From contig CM065182.1 in assembly GCA_033026295.1 (NCBI GenBank), positions 7,440,001 through 7,504,000 of the forward strand: a stretch of DNA of 64,000 bases, written 5' to 3'. How positions within the stretch are numbered: the first letter of the stretch is position 1; every line of letters starts with the position of its first letter. The notes beneath the pieces were generated by a model. It searched no databases. It was not told the origin of the DNA and was given only the letters and a program-made list of their open reading frames with translations. Made by a program: the position numbers and the translations under genes. Positions 1-11,850 of the stretch are shown here, piece by piece. The DNA is from Channa striata. Its lineage: Eukaryota; Chordata; Actinopteri; Anabantiformes; Channidae.

Positions 1-1063
1 CCCCGAGCCAGTACTGACTTGACGCATGTTCTAACAGAAAAAAAGGAAAAGATTTTATAAGCAAAGCAACAAAACCAGTACAATGAGTATTCCATATGAT
101 TTATTTACCTGCCCTGTTATTTCAACTGGAGTAGGATTAGATGTTATGATGACATACACAGTGAGATTACATGAATGGGTTTATCATTAGAGTATATACT
201 ACAATATTTATAACAAAGGTAGCTAACTCTAGTTGACCAGTGAAGTAGTGTTTCAACAGCTGACTTACAGCAATGCTATAACAATACTGTAAATTCTGTA
301 CTAATGTCATAAGTGTAGCCCCTCAACTCGTCAAAATATTGTTTCTTGCATAGCCAGAACAGAAACTTCAATCTGTTTATTTTAAGAGCTAACAAATTTC
401 TGAATTAAAGTGTACTAATGATGTCATAACTTAAAGTTGGACATAACGTTAGGGTGATAAGTTATTTTATCTATACACACTAAAAAGGAGTCTGCAATGC
501 AAAACAGCTGAACAGATGAATTAAATTGGCCCTTTAAATTTACTTACCAACAGCTGTAGCACAGGGTTGTTCACCTGGGAGCCTTCAAACAGGGCCTAAA
601 ATAATCCAGTTGTTAGTGTGTAACGGTACTAACATACTATAATTCAAATATCACGATGAAAATACTCTTAGATTTATGACATAGGCGCGGCAGCTAAACA
701 TGAATTCGTTGCACACATTAACAACTTTGCAGACCTTAAATGTTTAAAAAACTGACCAAAACTGTTATAATTGAAAAAAATACATCACTGTCAACAATGA
801 AATGAAACAAAGAGACTTAGAAATATATTTTCATTCAACGAACAATAAGTTTAAGACAATCTTCTGCTAATGCTACTGTAGCGTTGACTGGTTAGCTGCG
901 GCTATGGCAGTTTAAATACCCTTAGCTTATAGTATTAGCATGCAGCAGCTACTAGCGGTTTATAATGAAATATCAGCCAGTACTCTCCCAAGAGATACAT
1001 AAATTTTGTCATATTGAGATTCATAGTTACTTTAATTGCCCCCTGTGTGAGCGTCACACTCAT
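1..1063 (-). CDS. rpa1: Replication protein A 70 kDa subunit, N-terminal exons (partial)
   Basis: RPA1 is the large subunit of the nuclear single-strand-DNA-binding complex used in replication, repair and checkpoint signalling. Three minus-strand coding exons are visible. Exon 1 is 1063-1031 (ATG, then MSVTLTQGAIK, donor gtaact). Exon 2 is 595-548 (ALFEGSQVNNPVLQLL, acceptor ttttag, donor gtaagta). Exon 3 starts at 30 (NMRQVSTGSG, acceptor ctgttag) and runs off the window. All junctions keep frame in phase 0. The joined 37 residues match the start of the RPA70N OB fold in vertebrate RPA1 (SEGAI, KPILQVINIR and ITTG in the human protein as I recall it). Only the first residues of a protein of about 600 aa are here. 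It lies head to head with smyd4, as RPA1 and SMYD4 do in human. The identification rests on short exons, but order, phase and neighbour agree. Confidence 0.85.
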
Positions 1064-1893
1064 TTCTTCAGTTCAACGTGTTGTTAAAGCCACCAGACTT
1101 AGCTTCGCTCATGCTCAGCCCAATGTTGATGTGCGGCAAGTATCGCGAGAGCTGCGAAACAAACGCTACATTTCCAAACTCCACGTCAACGTGAAGTAAA
1201 CCCGCCGGATAAAGAAACATTATTTTGAAAAACCTTCAAAATAAAGTTGCCTGCAAACTAGAGCGTAGATTCGGAGGAATAGTGGAATTAAACATCCCGT
1301 ACCCATAAAACATGGCCTACCAAAATCTGTCTTATGAAGATTTAATAGAAACTGAGTACAAAAATAAGGTCGTACTTAATACCTAATGGTAGGTTTAAAA
1401 AGAAAAAAAGCTGAAACCAAGCATAGATTTCAGATTGTACAGACTTACTTAAAAGCACTATATATAGATTCATTTATTCATCCAGTCATTCCTCTAGGCA
1501 GGATGTATTAAATACTCTTTAATATTTGTTTTCAACAATTAGGGTGTCAAATACAATAAATGTGAGTGTGCTAATGGATTTATCTCCTAATATGTCCCCT
1601 TTTCATGATCTGATAATCTCACTGCAATAAAGTTCAGAACTAAGAAATCCAGTATTTTTGCCTAATCAACAAGACTTGTTTTCAACTCTTAAATCTGGAA
1701 ATGTTGCTCTGATTCCCCTGTGCTGTGAATGAACAGTATGGAGTTTTATTTTGAAGGTTGTCGCCGGAAACTCCCGTTTGATCAGCGCCGACTTGACAGT
1801 GTGTGTGCAGCTGCTGCAAAGCGGCGTGTGCAGAACCGGACTCCAAATAAACCCACCACGTTCCTGTGGTGACAGTCCTGGGACTTCTTCAGG
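1064..1893. promoter_or_regulatory. Shared divergent promoter region of rpa1 and smyd4
   Basis: About 830 bp separate the two divergent start codons. The stretch holds a CG-containing segment near 1130-1220, including tatcgcgagagc at 1140-1151, which resembles one half of the TCTCGCGAGA promoter element of housekeeping genes. No TATA box is obvious close to either start. The transcription starts are not visible, so the exact promoter limits are inferred. I see no coding exon between 1064 and 1893. Confidence 0.5.
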
Positions 1894-4800
1894 ATGGACC
1901 TTCCGTGTCCACAGTGGCAGGATCACGTCGCACAGAAGTGGACCGGCCTCGATCCTGAGTTCAAGGAACATTTTACATCCCTGCGAGAAGTAGACGATGT
2001 TTTCACATGTGCCCAAAGTCTGACAACGTAAGTAGAAGTTCACAGCAATTTTCCGATCGATGTGAGGCTATTCAGCGTGTTACAGCATCATCACGTACTG
2101 CTTAGATCAATCAGTAAGGGACTTTACAGCTGATTGAACCACGTGTATAACACAGAGTATGACTATGAAACATAAGTGTTTCTGAACCAGGAACTGGTTT
2201 GAGGTTCACCTGTTGATCACAGTTTTTGTTGGTTTCTGGTTTTGTTTTCCAGCCGGGATGATTTGGATTTTCTGCAGTCAGTCTCTGATGAATACTCAGT
2301 ACAGAAGAACTCCCAGCAAGCAGCCAAATGCCGGGAGAGAGGCAACTCCAGCTTCAAGGCCAGAGACTATGCTGCAGCTGCTCTGCACTATTCACAGGTG
2401 AGGTGAAAATAATCAAACCTAAAGTCTTCAGTCCTAAACCTAAAGTTTATGCCATTCATTAAATCACCTAACATTTAATTCTGTCCATGTTTTATCCTTA
2501 TTATTTTCTCCTTTCTTTCCCACAGTCGTGGGATACACACATAACCCACAATTGTTGTAAATAATGGCATCAATAGGATCAAGGATTATTTATTCTAATA
2601 ATAATGTTATAATACAGAAGTAACAGCATTCAGCAGAGAAATAAATGAAGTTAAAGCTATCATGGCAAAAGCTGTGAAATAATTCAAAATTATTTTGAGA
2701 GCAGTAGAGATACATTTTGGATCATGCAGCAGCAGATCTTTACCAGGACATGCCTCCCGGTTTTAATCAGTATGCATCAACATCCAGCTTCTCTTTCTCC
2801 TGTCATGACAGGGCATATGCTGCGCTCCCCGAAGTTCAGAGCAGCTGTCGCTGTGCTACGCCAACCGCTCTGCTGCGCTCTGCCATCTGCAACATTACCA
2901 GGTGAGGTGGTGCCACCTTCAACTATCAAATAATGAGTCAGTGTCGTACCTGTGTTATCATTAAAAACCCATTTAAACCAGTTGTGCTTCCTTTTTGTAG
3001 GCTAGAAGTGAGATGCTGAGATAGATGTTTAACAGACTGTTTGCGATCAGTTTCACTTGACTGCAGGAATCCTGCAGGGCAAAATGATCCGACTGGAAAT
3101 TATATGCCACCATTACCTTTGTGTGTTTAACATGCTATTTATACTAAAGCAGATTTCTTGCAAGATCACAGAGATACATGGTTTTAAAATATTTAGCATT
3201 TTCTACATGCATTAATGAATGTGCTAACCCCAATCTGTCAGAGCAGATCTGCTAAAGAACCAACACCTATATTCAGTCAATTATTTTATGAACGGATGAT
3301 TTTCTCCCTGTGCAGGTCACAGTGACTCTACAGAAAAAATCAGATATGTGCAATAGAATTGGTTTATTGGCCTTTTAAAGTTTGTTCCAGGGATGAAGCT
3401 CAATGGCCACGTATCACTTGTCTCTCAAGTGAAGTAGGGTTTTAAAGCACCAGTAAAGTCTGTGTATGTTTGGTTGGTTTGTCTTTTCAAAAATACACAA
3501 TGAAGAGTTGTTGTTCTTACTCAGCCACATGTATTGATGTCTGTCTAAATCCAGTATTTCTGTTTTTCTCAGGATTGCCTCCATGACATTGACAAAGCCT
3601 TGAAGAACGGCTACCCCTCTCATCTTTCACACAAACTAGAGGACCGTCGCGCACAGTGTCTCAGCCACCTCCCTCTGCGTCAAAAGGCAAAAGAAGATCA
3701 CCACAATCGTGCCTCGAACAATAATAATGTTTCACGTGGAGTAAAAGCACCATCTGTTGGACCTCTCACATTTGGAATTTGCTCCAAAGCTGCTGTTGGC
3801 TTCAGCCCGGAGAAAGGTCGACACCTAGTGGCTGCAGAGAGATTAGCAGCCGGGGAGGTGATCCTCACTGACAGGCCGTACAGCTGCGTCCTCATACCAG
3901 GGATGGAGGAGGTGAAAGGCAGGAGAGGAGTGTTCGGAATAGAGCACATGCGCTGTCACAGGTGTTTGACTGAAACGCTGTGTCCTGTCCCGTGTGAGGG
4001 ATGTAGTTACAGTCGATACTGTTCCGCTGGCTGTCAGCGGGATGCCTGGGAAGAACATCACCGCTGGGAGTGTCCACTGGGAGCAGAACTGATAGTGATG
4101 GGTGTGATGTCACACCTTGCTTTGAGGGTAACACTAAAAGCAGGGTTAGAAAACATCCAAATGGCCAGGGAGCCAATCACACACAAGCACGTAAAATCAG
4201 AGCCAAGCTGTCAAAACAGAGGGTCCAGTGATTTCATTCCATGTGATACAAATCGACCTGATCCTTCTACGTCATACTACGGTGACTCCTACCTGAGTGT
4301 GTTTCACTTGCTGCACCACCTGAATCGTCACAGTCCTCGTCTTCGTTTCTTATATGCTGTTACCATAGCAACACTCTACCTGAAGCTCAGCGAGCTAGGA
4401 CCTCCACCTGCGTCTTGGCACGTCAGGAGACCCTCAGATGCAAACAGCCAATCACCAGAGGAGGAAGGAGGCATCACAGGTTGGAGTTCGGAGCTGTGTC
4501 TGCTGGGAAGTGCAGTTCTGAGGCACATGCTGCAGCTGAGGTGCAACACCCAGGCAATACAGACACAGCAAGACACAGGTGACTGATTTTTAAGCAAGTG
4601 CATCCACTGTATCTCAAATGTAGTTTTGGCAAAACAAACAAATGTAATTGTGTCTTAATTGCATCAGAATCAAGAAAGAAGTTTGATTAGATGAGTCACA
4701 CACTGATCATCACTGACTGTTTTTCTGTCTGTCAGGGGCAACAAACACCCTTGTGCAGTCCAGCCAGGAAATGCGGATTGCTACAGCAATATTTCCAACT

Positions 4801-6880
4801 CTCAGTCTTCTGAATCACTCCTGCTGTCCAAACACCAGCCTGGTGTTCAGCACTGGAATTCGTGCAGACCCTTCTGGTTCAGATCTGTCTGCAGACTTCG
4901 GTGAGGGTGTATCAGAGCACAGAACCACAGCTTGTGGAGTCACAGTAACTGTCAGAGCAGCCAAAGACATCACGGCTGGACAAGAGATCCTGCACTGCTA
5001 TGGTGAGAACAGAATATTTATATCATGCACAGTGACTTTGTCTTAATAAAACTTTTAGTGTCATTGGTGTGGACAGATTTACAGATATACCAGGATTAGC
5101 CTTGTCATTTTTATTAGCATTATTATTATTAGTAGTAGTAGTGGTAGTAGTAGTATCATCAATGGATTAAGAAGGATTGCAGCACCCTCTATTGAAATTA
5201 TTACACCATTTCACACAATTTGCAATGTGAACTCATCTTATTCCTTTTGATTTATGTATAACCAACTGTATGCTGATATCACCAAACCTTATTCTTTTTC
5301 CTTCAGGTCCTCACAGCAGTAGGATGGTGACGCCACAACGCCAACGTCTCCTGCAGGAACAGTACTATTTCCTGTGTCAGTGTGAGTCCTGCACCCTGAC
5401 CCAGGATGATGGGCGGACAGCAGCAATCGAGCGCTGGAAGTAGTCGGCATGAGTCTGGACTGCTGTGTGCAAAGTGCAAAGGATCTCTTAGGGTAAGTGT
5501 GTGGTAATTAGTTTGTTCTTTTTTACAATAAAAGTTTCCCTCATGTTGATATTTTCTGTGATTTTTAGAAAAGCAGTGAGGACAGAGGAGCAGAATTCAT
5601 GTGTTCACAGTCATCTTGTGGTTTTCATATATCGTCATCTGAGGTCAGCCACAGACTGCAGGGGATCCGGGCTGATCTCGAGAAAGCTGTGGACCTCATG
5701 GAGAGAGAGAGACCTGGTTAGAAACAACACCGTATTTCATACTGATACTGTAATTTTTCACTGCCAGTTGTTCAGATTCTCTTTCTTACATTTGTCATTC
5801 TTCTGCTCTGTTATCCCTCAGCTGAGGCTCTGAGGCTCTTGAAAAGGACTCAGTGTCAATCTGGACTGATCCTTGCAAAGACACACCCCCTGCAAGGGGA
5901 GCTGGCTGATGCCGTGGCTAGAGCATATGCTACAATGGGTGAGAATGTGAACCGTGTAATTAATTCACCTCTACACGTGGTGTTATAAATGATATTGTAT
6001 ATATAGATTTACCTCCACTTTTAGAGTCGGAGGTTATGTTTTTGCTCTGTCCTAACTGCCTTCAGAAGGAGGAACATTTCATTCAGTGAAAAGCAACTGT
6101 GTCAAGATCGGTCATTTGAAACCAAAATGTAAAAAAAACAGGTCAGGAAACTGTTGTCACTCTGGCCGTTTCAGTTTAATCAGCACCTTCTACCTTTCCT
6201 GCTTAGTATCATTTTCACTAAAATAACTTATTATGTTTGATCTCAGCACACTACAATTTGTAATGTGTGGTTACATTTCAGTTATAGTAATTAAAGTACA
6301 ACAGAGAGCAAACAATACAAGACCCAAGAAACCAGTAGCAGTGGGTCCGATGTCCTACAGCATTTAGACTTTTTTCTGCTTCTGCTCTCCTGTAGGCGAC
6401 TGGAATGTCGCAGCCTCCCACCTGGAGCGAAGTGTGGCCGCCATTTGCTCCCAGTACGGAGAAGACAGCGTTGAACTTGGTCGGCAACTTTTCAAATTAG
6501 CTCAGCTTCACTTCAATGGGTGAGTAAGTTTTACATGCAGTGAAGAAAACTTCGAGGGCATGCCGTTTCACGAGGTTAAATGTGTAGTTGCATTCCTCCA
6601 GCAAATGCATGGACTTTAAAGTTTAATAAGATGAAAAGCCGAACGCCAGTCCACAACTTTACAGTCTGATAGTTTCCACTGTTTTATCATTTTGACTGAG
6701 ATTATATATAGAAATAACAGCTCTGGTTTTTTCTCCTTTCCTTCTCCCAGTGGTGCCAGAGGCCCGGCTCTCTCTGTCATTCCCAAGGTCAGACGACTCC
6801 TCTGTCTTCACGGAGGCCCCCACTGCCATGAATTACAGGAGCTGCAAGCCATGGAGGACTGTCTGCGAGGGGGGTCTTAA
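1894..6880 (+). CDS. smyd4: SET and MYND domain protein 4 (lysine methyltransferase), frameshifted in exon 6
   Basis: SMYD4 is a SET/MYND protein with TPR-like helices, thought to methylate lysines. Exons by splice sites and frame: 1894-2027, 2253-2397, 2812-2901, 3573-4578, 4736-5002, 5307-5492, 5569-5716, 5822-5938, 6396-6519, 6751-6880; all introns are GT-AG. They give about 781 residues (human about 804). TPR-like helices are in exons 2-4 (CRERGNSSFKARDYAAAALH; LCYANRSAALCHL). The split SET domain starts near residue 194. The MYND zinc cluster is at residues 251-290 (CHRC, CEGC, YCSAGC, H and C). NHSC lies near 485 and EILHCYG near 542-548; post-SET cysteines are in exon 6. Exons 7-10 encode the C-terminal TPR-like part. 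Oddity: exon 6 changes frame within about 5400-5440, so the upstream frame stops at TAG 5441. A poly(A) signal aataaa is at 6922. Confidence 0.9.
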
Positions 6881-9559
6881 ATAACTACAATATACCTACA
6901 GTATTGTACTAAATGAAACTGAATAAAATTGTTCATATGATTATCTGCCTATTTGCTGTGTAATAGCAATGTGCATACAGGTAGTTTCACACAGATTAGA
7001 GGAAATTAACATTTGCGGCAGCAAGTGCTACCACATGTCCACATGTATGCATACAGTTCAGTGTGACTCTCTGACCCTTGATGTCAGAATGTATCCATCA
7101 ATAATTTCAATTTCACGCTTCAGTGGTGGTGTTTCAGCATGAGCCAACTTATCCACCAGGTGCTTCCAGGTTAAGTGCGTTTCTCTAAATTGGACCGACG
7201 TAAATATGTGTGTGTGTTTCATGATTGTTTGATCCCATCAAGAAATACTGTAGTTCACGCTGTAGAAAGTTAATCAATCTGTAAAGTTTGCAAATGCCAT
7301 CAGCTGCTGCAAACGTTTACCGTATACGGAGCCCTTTGACCTTTAGGTGGCAGCAGTTATCCACTGACAAGTTTAATTTCATGCTTGGGTGGCCAGAAAG
7401 CTGTAGCTCTGTATGACTGTTGAACACACACCCCAACCTTTCTGCACCTTCAGCTTAAAGGTACGTACAAGTCAGTCCCATTAAAGCATTTTGTTAAAGG
7501 TTTTTGAGATTTGCTTTTATAATCAATTAGTAACACATTTCTAACTGATGGATTAGAATTAAACAGATTAAGGCCTAAACATCTAAAAAAGTAAGCAGCC
7601 AGACCCTGTGCTCAGTCTGCTGTGAAGGTACATTGACTTTCCAAAGATAAAGGAAAGCTCAAGCAAAGACAATAACATGTCGATCACAGCTGGAAAGCTT
7701 GAGGCTCCTGCCTGTTAGAACTCACCAGTAGGTGGAAGACAGCCAATCTGTCAGGCATAGATTAATGCATACAGAAAATCAAGGTCGAGATAAAAAAGCT
7801 CGGAGACAGCTGGTGAAATCAGCCAAGGGGAAGTGTAACCGAATCCCAAAAGCTTCACAAGGCCAAAGTCGCCACAGTTCAGGACCAAAAACAGTAAAGC
7901 TGTTCAAAAACCACCGGAGCAAAACAGAGGTCAACTTTGAGAAGGATATGACAGTATCACATGAATTATTGCAGTGGAAATAAAAAGTCTGTCATTACGT
8001 CTTTGTCTAAACCTGAGGCATTCAAAGACAATTACTCTCATCACCTGTTAATCTGCTGATTACCTTTCTGCATGAAGAATTTAAACCAATACAGCATCAG
8101 AAACAAGGGAAAATGCTCATCACAGTGTCCTAGAGTCAAGGTGAGATGGGTGTTTGTCTGACCACCAGTTTAAACCTTCATATATTCAGTTTACAGCATT
8201 TTAAACATGACAAACAAGTAACATGGTTATTAGTTGGACTAATTGAATAGTTTTAATTATCCAAGTCTAATTAATAATAATTAGACATAGCAATGTATGT
8301 TTGTAACACTTTGTTACTGAATTTATGTCAAGCCAGCCCAAACAAAACTTACTGTCTATAATGTAAAGTAAAAATAAATCTGAAACTTAATACTGAATTA
8401 GAGACTAACTGGCTGAAATAACAACATTTCATTTTAACTTAAAAATACAGCAATTCAACTGCCCACAACCCTCTTACATGATCCTGAGCACTTCCCCTTT
8501 TGTACAGTTTGTACAGTTTATGTAATAACTGTAAATTAACATTTAAAAAAATTGAAAACATCTGTTGTCAAAAAAAGTTTCTGACAAAGGCAAAGTCTCT
8601 GGTTCAGCTCAAAATGTACGAATGTAGAAGAGTCGAAGGTTTGGGGTTATTCTGCAACAAGAACATGACCCAAATGATACTAGTAGTCTAATGATGTATA
8701 AAAGTATTTAATGGTAAAAAGCAGACTGATTCCTTTATGAAAGTCCTTCAATATTTAAAGGCTGCTGTTCTGTTCTTTTAACAAAGAGCGAAAATCACCA
8801 GTCAGCTCAGGTTCTAGATGTTGTATTTGATGTTTTACTCCCTGTGTCTCTGTCAAAATCTGCTCATTTCACACTGTAAGCCTGACCATGGGAGCGTCTA
8901 TATCAGCCAGGAGCAGAAGGAGAAAAAGGAGCTTGTGTTCCAAACTGTCACATGATCAAAATGTGCTGGTAAAGCAGAGAGGGACAAGGAGCGTCAGAAA
9001 CACAGCTAGAATAAATAGTGCAGAAATCCCCTCGCTGCTCTGGCATTAGATCACAGCTTCCTCACCTGACTGTCCGATGCCATTTGCCATACATAATTCA
9101 ATCAAAAGTGACCAGACCTCCAAAGGAAAAGCTGTGTATTCTGTAACAAGGCCTGCGTCAATAAGTGTAACTCAGACCGACAGAGTCACTAACAGCTGAG
9201 CTGGCCCGACTCCTTGTCTCCTGTAAGCCGTTGGTCATCAATATAACAACCCCTGCATGAATTATACAAACAGCTGTAACCAAACAAGATGCTCTGACCT
9301 TCAGCCTGAAGGTGTGGCTGGAATGACAAAGTGAAAGATAAGACACGGCCCTGCCCGTCCTCACCTGGCACACAGTTTAAACACCCACTCGCATCATTTA
9401 ATCAAGTAAAAGCAGCAATACCGCGGTGTAGAAATACAGTACAAGTTCGGGACACTTACTATATGTCGGTACTATTTCCTTTGTATGTTTCTGTTTGTGC
9501 TGCTCGGCTTTCTCAGTGCACTTGTGTTCAGTGGGCGTGTGGTCAGATGACTAGCGGGA
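6881..9559. other. Intergenic, no gene seen
   Basis: After the smyd4 poly(A) signal there is no ORF with family resemblance and no convincing exon chain. Short ORFs at 7732-7983 and 8500-8691 have lysine-rich or low-information products and no recognisable domain. Confidence 0.6.
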
Positions 9560-10080
9560 AAGCCTTGACACTCCTTGGTCTTTGGTTGTTAAAGCCTTTA
9601 GCTGCGTTCAGGCTCATTACTCTGCAGCAGGATGCCACAAACACGACTGCAAGTCTATTAAGTCGTGTTGTTTTTTCCCTTGGTCAAGTTGTGGCTGATT
9701 TGCTGCGGATGTGCAACTGCACTTTTGCTTTGATGCGCTGTGGTCTCATTCTCTCTTGTGTTTGTCTCCTTACACACAATTTTTATTCCTGCCACAAAGC
9801 CCAACCTTGATTCATCAGTAAATAGGATTTTTTTCTCAGTAATCCGCTGTGAAATGCCAAATCCTGCTGGTATATCTTATCCCACCCTTTGTTTTGTCCT
9901 GTTTTCCTTACTGAGAAGTGCTTCAGAGACTGCTGCTCGTCCCCTGAGACAACCATTGGACGACCTTCTTTGGACAGTAATTTAGCTGATTGGAGACTTG
10001 CATTCTCAATGAACAACGCTCAATATATTGATTCTTCTGATGACGCTGTGCCTTATAATCTGCTTTGGATACACCTGATC
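9560..10080 (-). mobile_element. Decayed Tc1/mariner-like transposase remnant
   Basis: Read on the minus strand across several frames, this stretch gives pieces of a Tc1-type transposase. There is a segment like the RPLLSKKNR region (ALLSKENR, near 9905), then a WDKIYQQ-like piece, then KKILFTDESRLGFVAGIK near 9800-9850, which matches the DESRF motif holding the second catalytic aspartate. An RxKAKVQ-like piece follows. Stops and frameshifts break it throughout, so it is inactive. No clear terminal inverted repeats were found. Confidence 0.5.
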
Positions 10081-11229
10081 CACTTTTAAAACCCCATGCA
10101 CTGCTCCTTTGGAAATCTTTGGTCTAGTCAGGATTTGGCATTAGCAGTTAGTTTGAAATACATATCTGACTCTGGGAAATGTCCAGTCTTTCCAAGTCCA
10201 TGCCCCTGGTCTGCAAGACAGTTCCTTTCCAATGGTTAGTTTAATTCAAGTTTTTACTTTGTGTCTGAGTTTTGTTTTTCATCTATGACTCTTAGCCTTC
10301 TTATCACATTCCTTGTTTATTCCATATATATTCCATATATTATTCCAAATATTTATCCTAAAGATGCAAAAGTCAAGCTGAGAAACATCACCTCAACACT
10401 TAAACCTAAGTGTTCATAAAGCAGTTGTTCACGTTTTGCTTTTTGTCACATGCTGCTTGAGTTGCTGTTATAACGTTTGATTTGTGACCGTAATGTCTGT
10501 GCAACAACCCCCCTAATCAACCTCGCTTTCATCAACCTGCAGTTTGGATGGTCTCATGTTCACCGTTATTGGTCAAAACATCCCTCTCGCTGGTTTTCCT
10601 CCCACTCTCATAGTTACATGAGCCCCTCACTCTGCAAAGACCGGCCCCCTCAGGCTCTCCAATTTCTGCATCTGCTTTTAAGGGGATTTGTTCCTTTAAT
10701 CAGTCTCCTTCTTTGCTCTCTCAACCCCAGTCTACACAGTGGAGGACATCTGATACATGATGCAGATGATGGTAATGTGGCTAGTGCTCATGTAAAAATA
10801 AAATCCCCATCACTCTCTCACACGGGCAAGGTTATTACCAACTATTATGGAAATGGGTTACTGTAAATCATAGTCACTCGTGACTGAATGTTAAGTGCAG
10901 CGATGTATTTACGGCGCGAGCAAAAATAGGAATAGTCATTAGTCTTTTACATATAGGCTACGATGTCAGTCTCCAAATAATTAATTGGAAAAAATAAGGA
11001 GGCTTTAAGACCAAATAAGAATCACAATCTGTGTGTTTGAGGCCCGTTGTGACTCTAACTGTGGAGACAGGAGCTGGCAAACGTGGGCACATGTGCATGA
11101 GAGATGTGAAAACTACCAACAGGCTGTTACTGCTGATCAAGGTGAGGGTCAGCTGACAGACCTGCCGGCAATCACTCTTCTTAAACAGTCAATTCCGCCC
11201 GCTGGAACACAGCCACACAGTTATGACTA

Positions 11230-11850
11230 AGCGCCCAGGTTAGGGTTTGATTGGCACTCCAATCTTCTGCAACTTTAGCCATTTTAGCAATGTCATTTTG
11301 ACGACTGGTCGGTGAGTCAGCCGACTGCTGGATGGATTCCATGAAATTCTCTGCAGATATCCCATAATGAATCCTACTGACTTCGGTGATCCCCCGACTT
11401 TAATCAGAGTTTTCGCAAATTATTCGAAATAGCTCAACATCAACTGGATGGACTTGCACAACCCTCAGCACAGGCATTAATGTTGCTCAGACGAATAATC
11501 TCAGTGCTTTCGGTTATTCCCCTGATTTTTCATGTAGCGATACGGTGAGTACCCCCTCAAGATAAATCATAATGACTTTGGTGATTCTTTCTTTTTTCAA
11601 ATCACCACAATCAGCTCAAAACTGAATCTGTCCAATACTTTGGTTAATAACCATATACCTCCGAAACCAACTACATTCCCATGAAGCACAGCTGCATTTC
11701 CATTGAGTGCCACTTAGCAAATGTTAGCACGCTGAGGTGCTGAACTGTTGGCAATCAGACTGAGGATTACACAGGCTGAGCATCAGCATGTAAGCATTGT
11801 GTTTATGATGGATGCGTTTAGCATACTGATATCACTGCTGTCCAGCCTCA
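11230..11850 (+). repeat. Old copy of a common teleost interspersed repeat
   Basis: The text contains degenerate forms of phrases I know from many percomorph introns: a TGGATGGATTCCATGAAATT segment, GAATCCTACTGACTT followed by GGTGATCCCC, TCCAATACTTTGGTTAATAAC, and AGCAAATGTTAGCACGCT ending in a run of GCATCAGCATG. I cannot name the family. It is diverged and interrupted, with no coding capacity. Confidence 0.5.

Noticed and set aside
9331..9810. 159-codon frame, plus strand
   Set aside because: Begins without a clear start and runs antisense over the Tc1-like remnant; not a gene.
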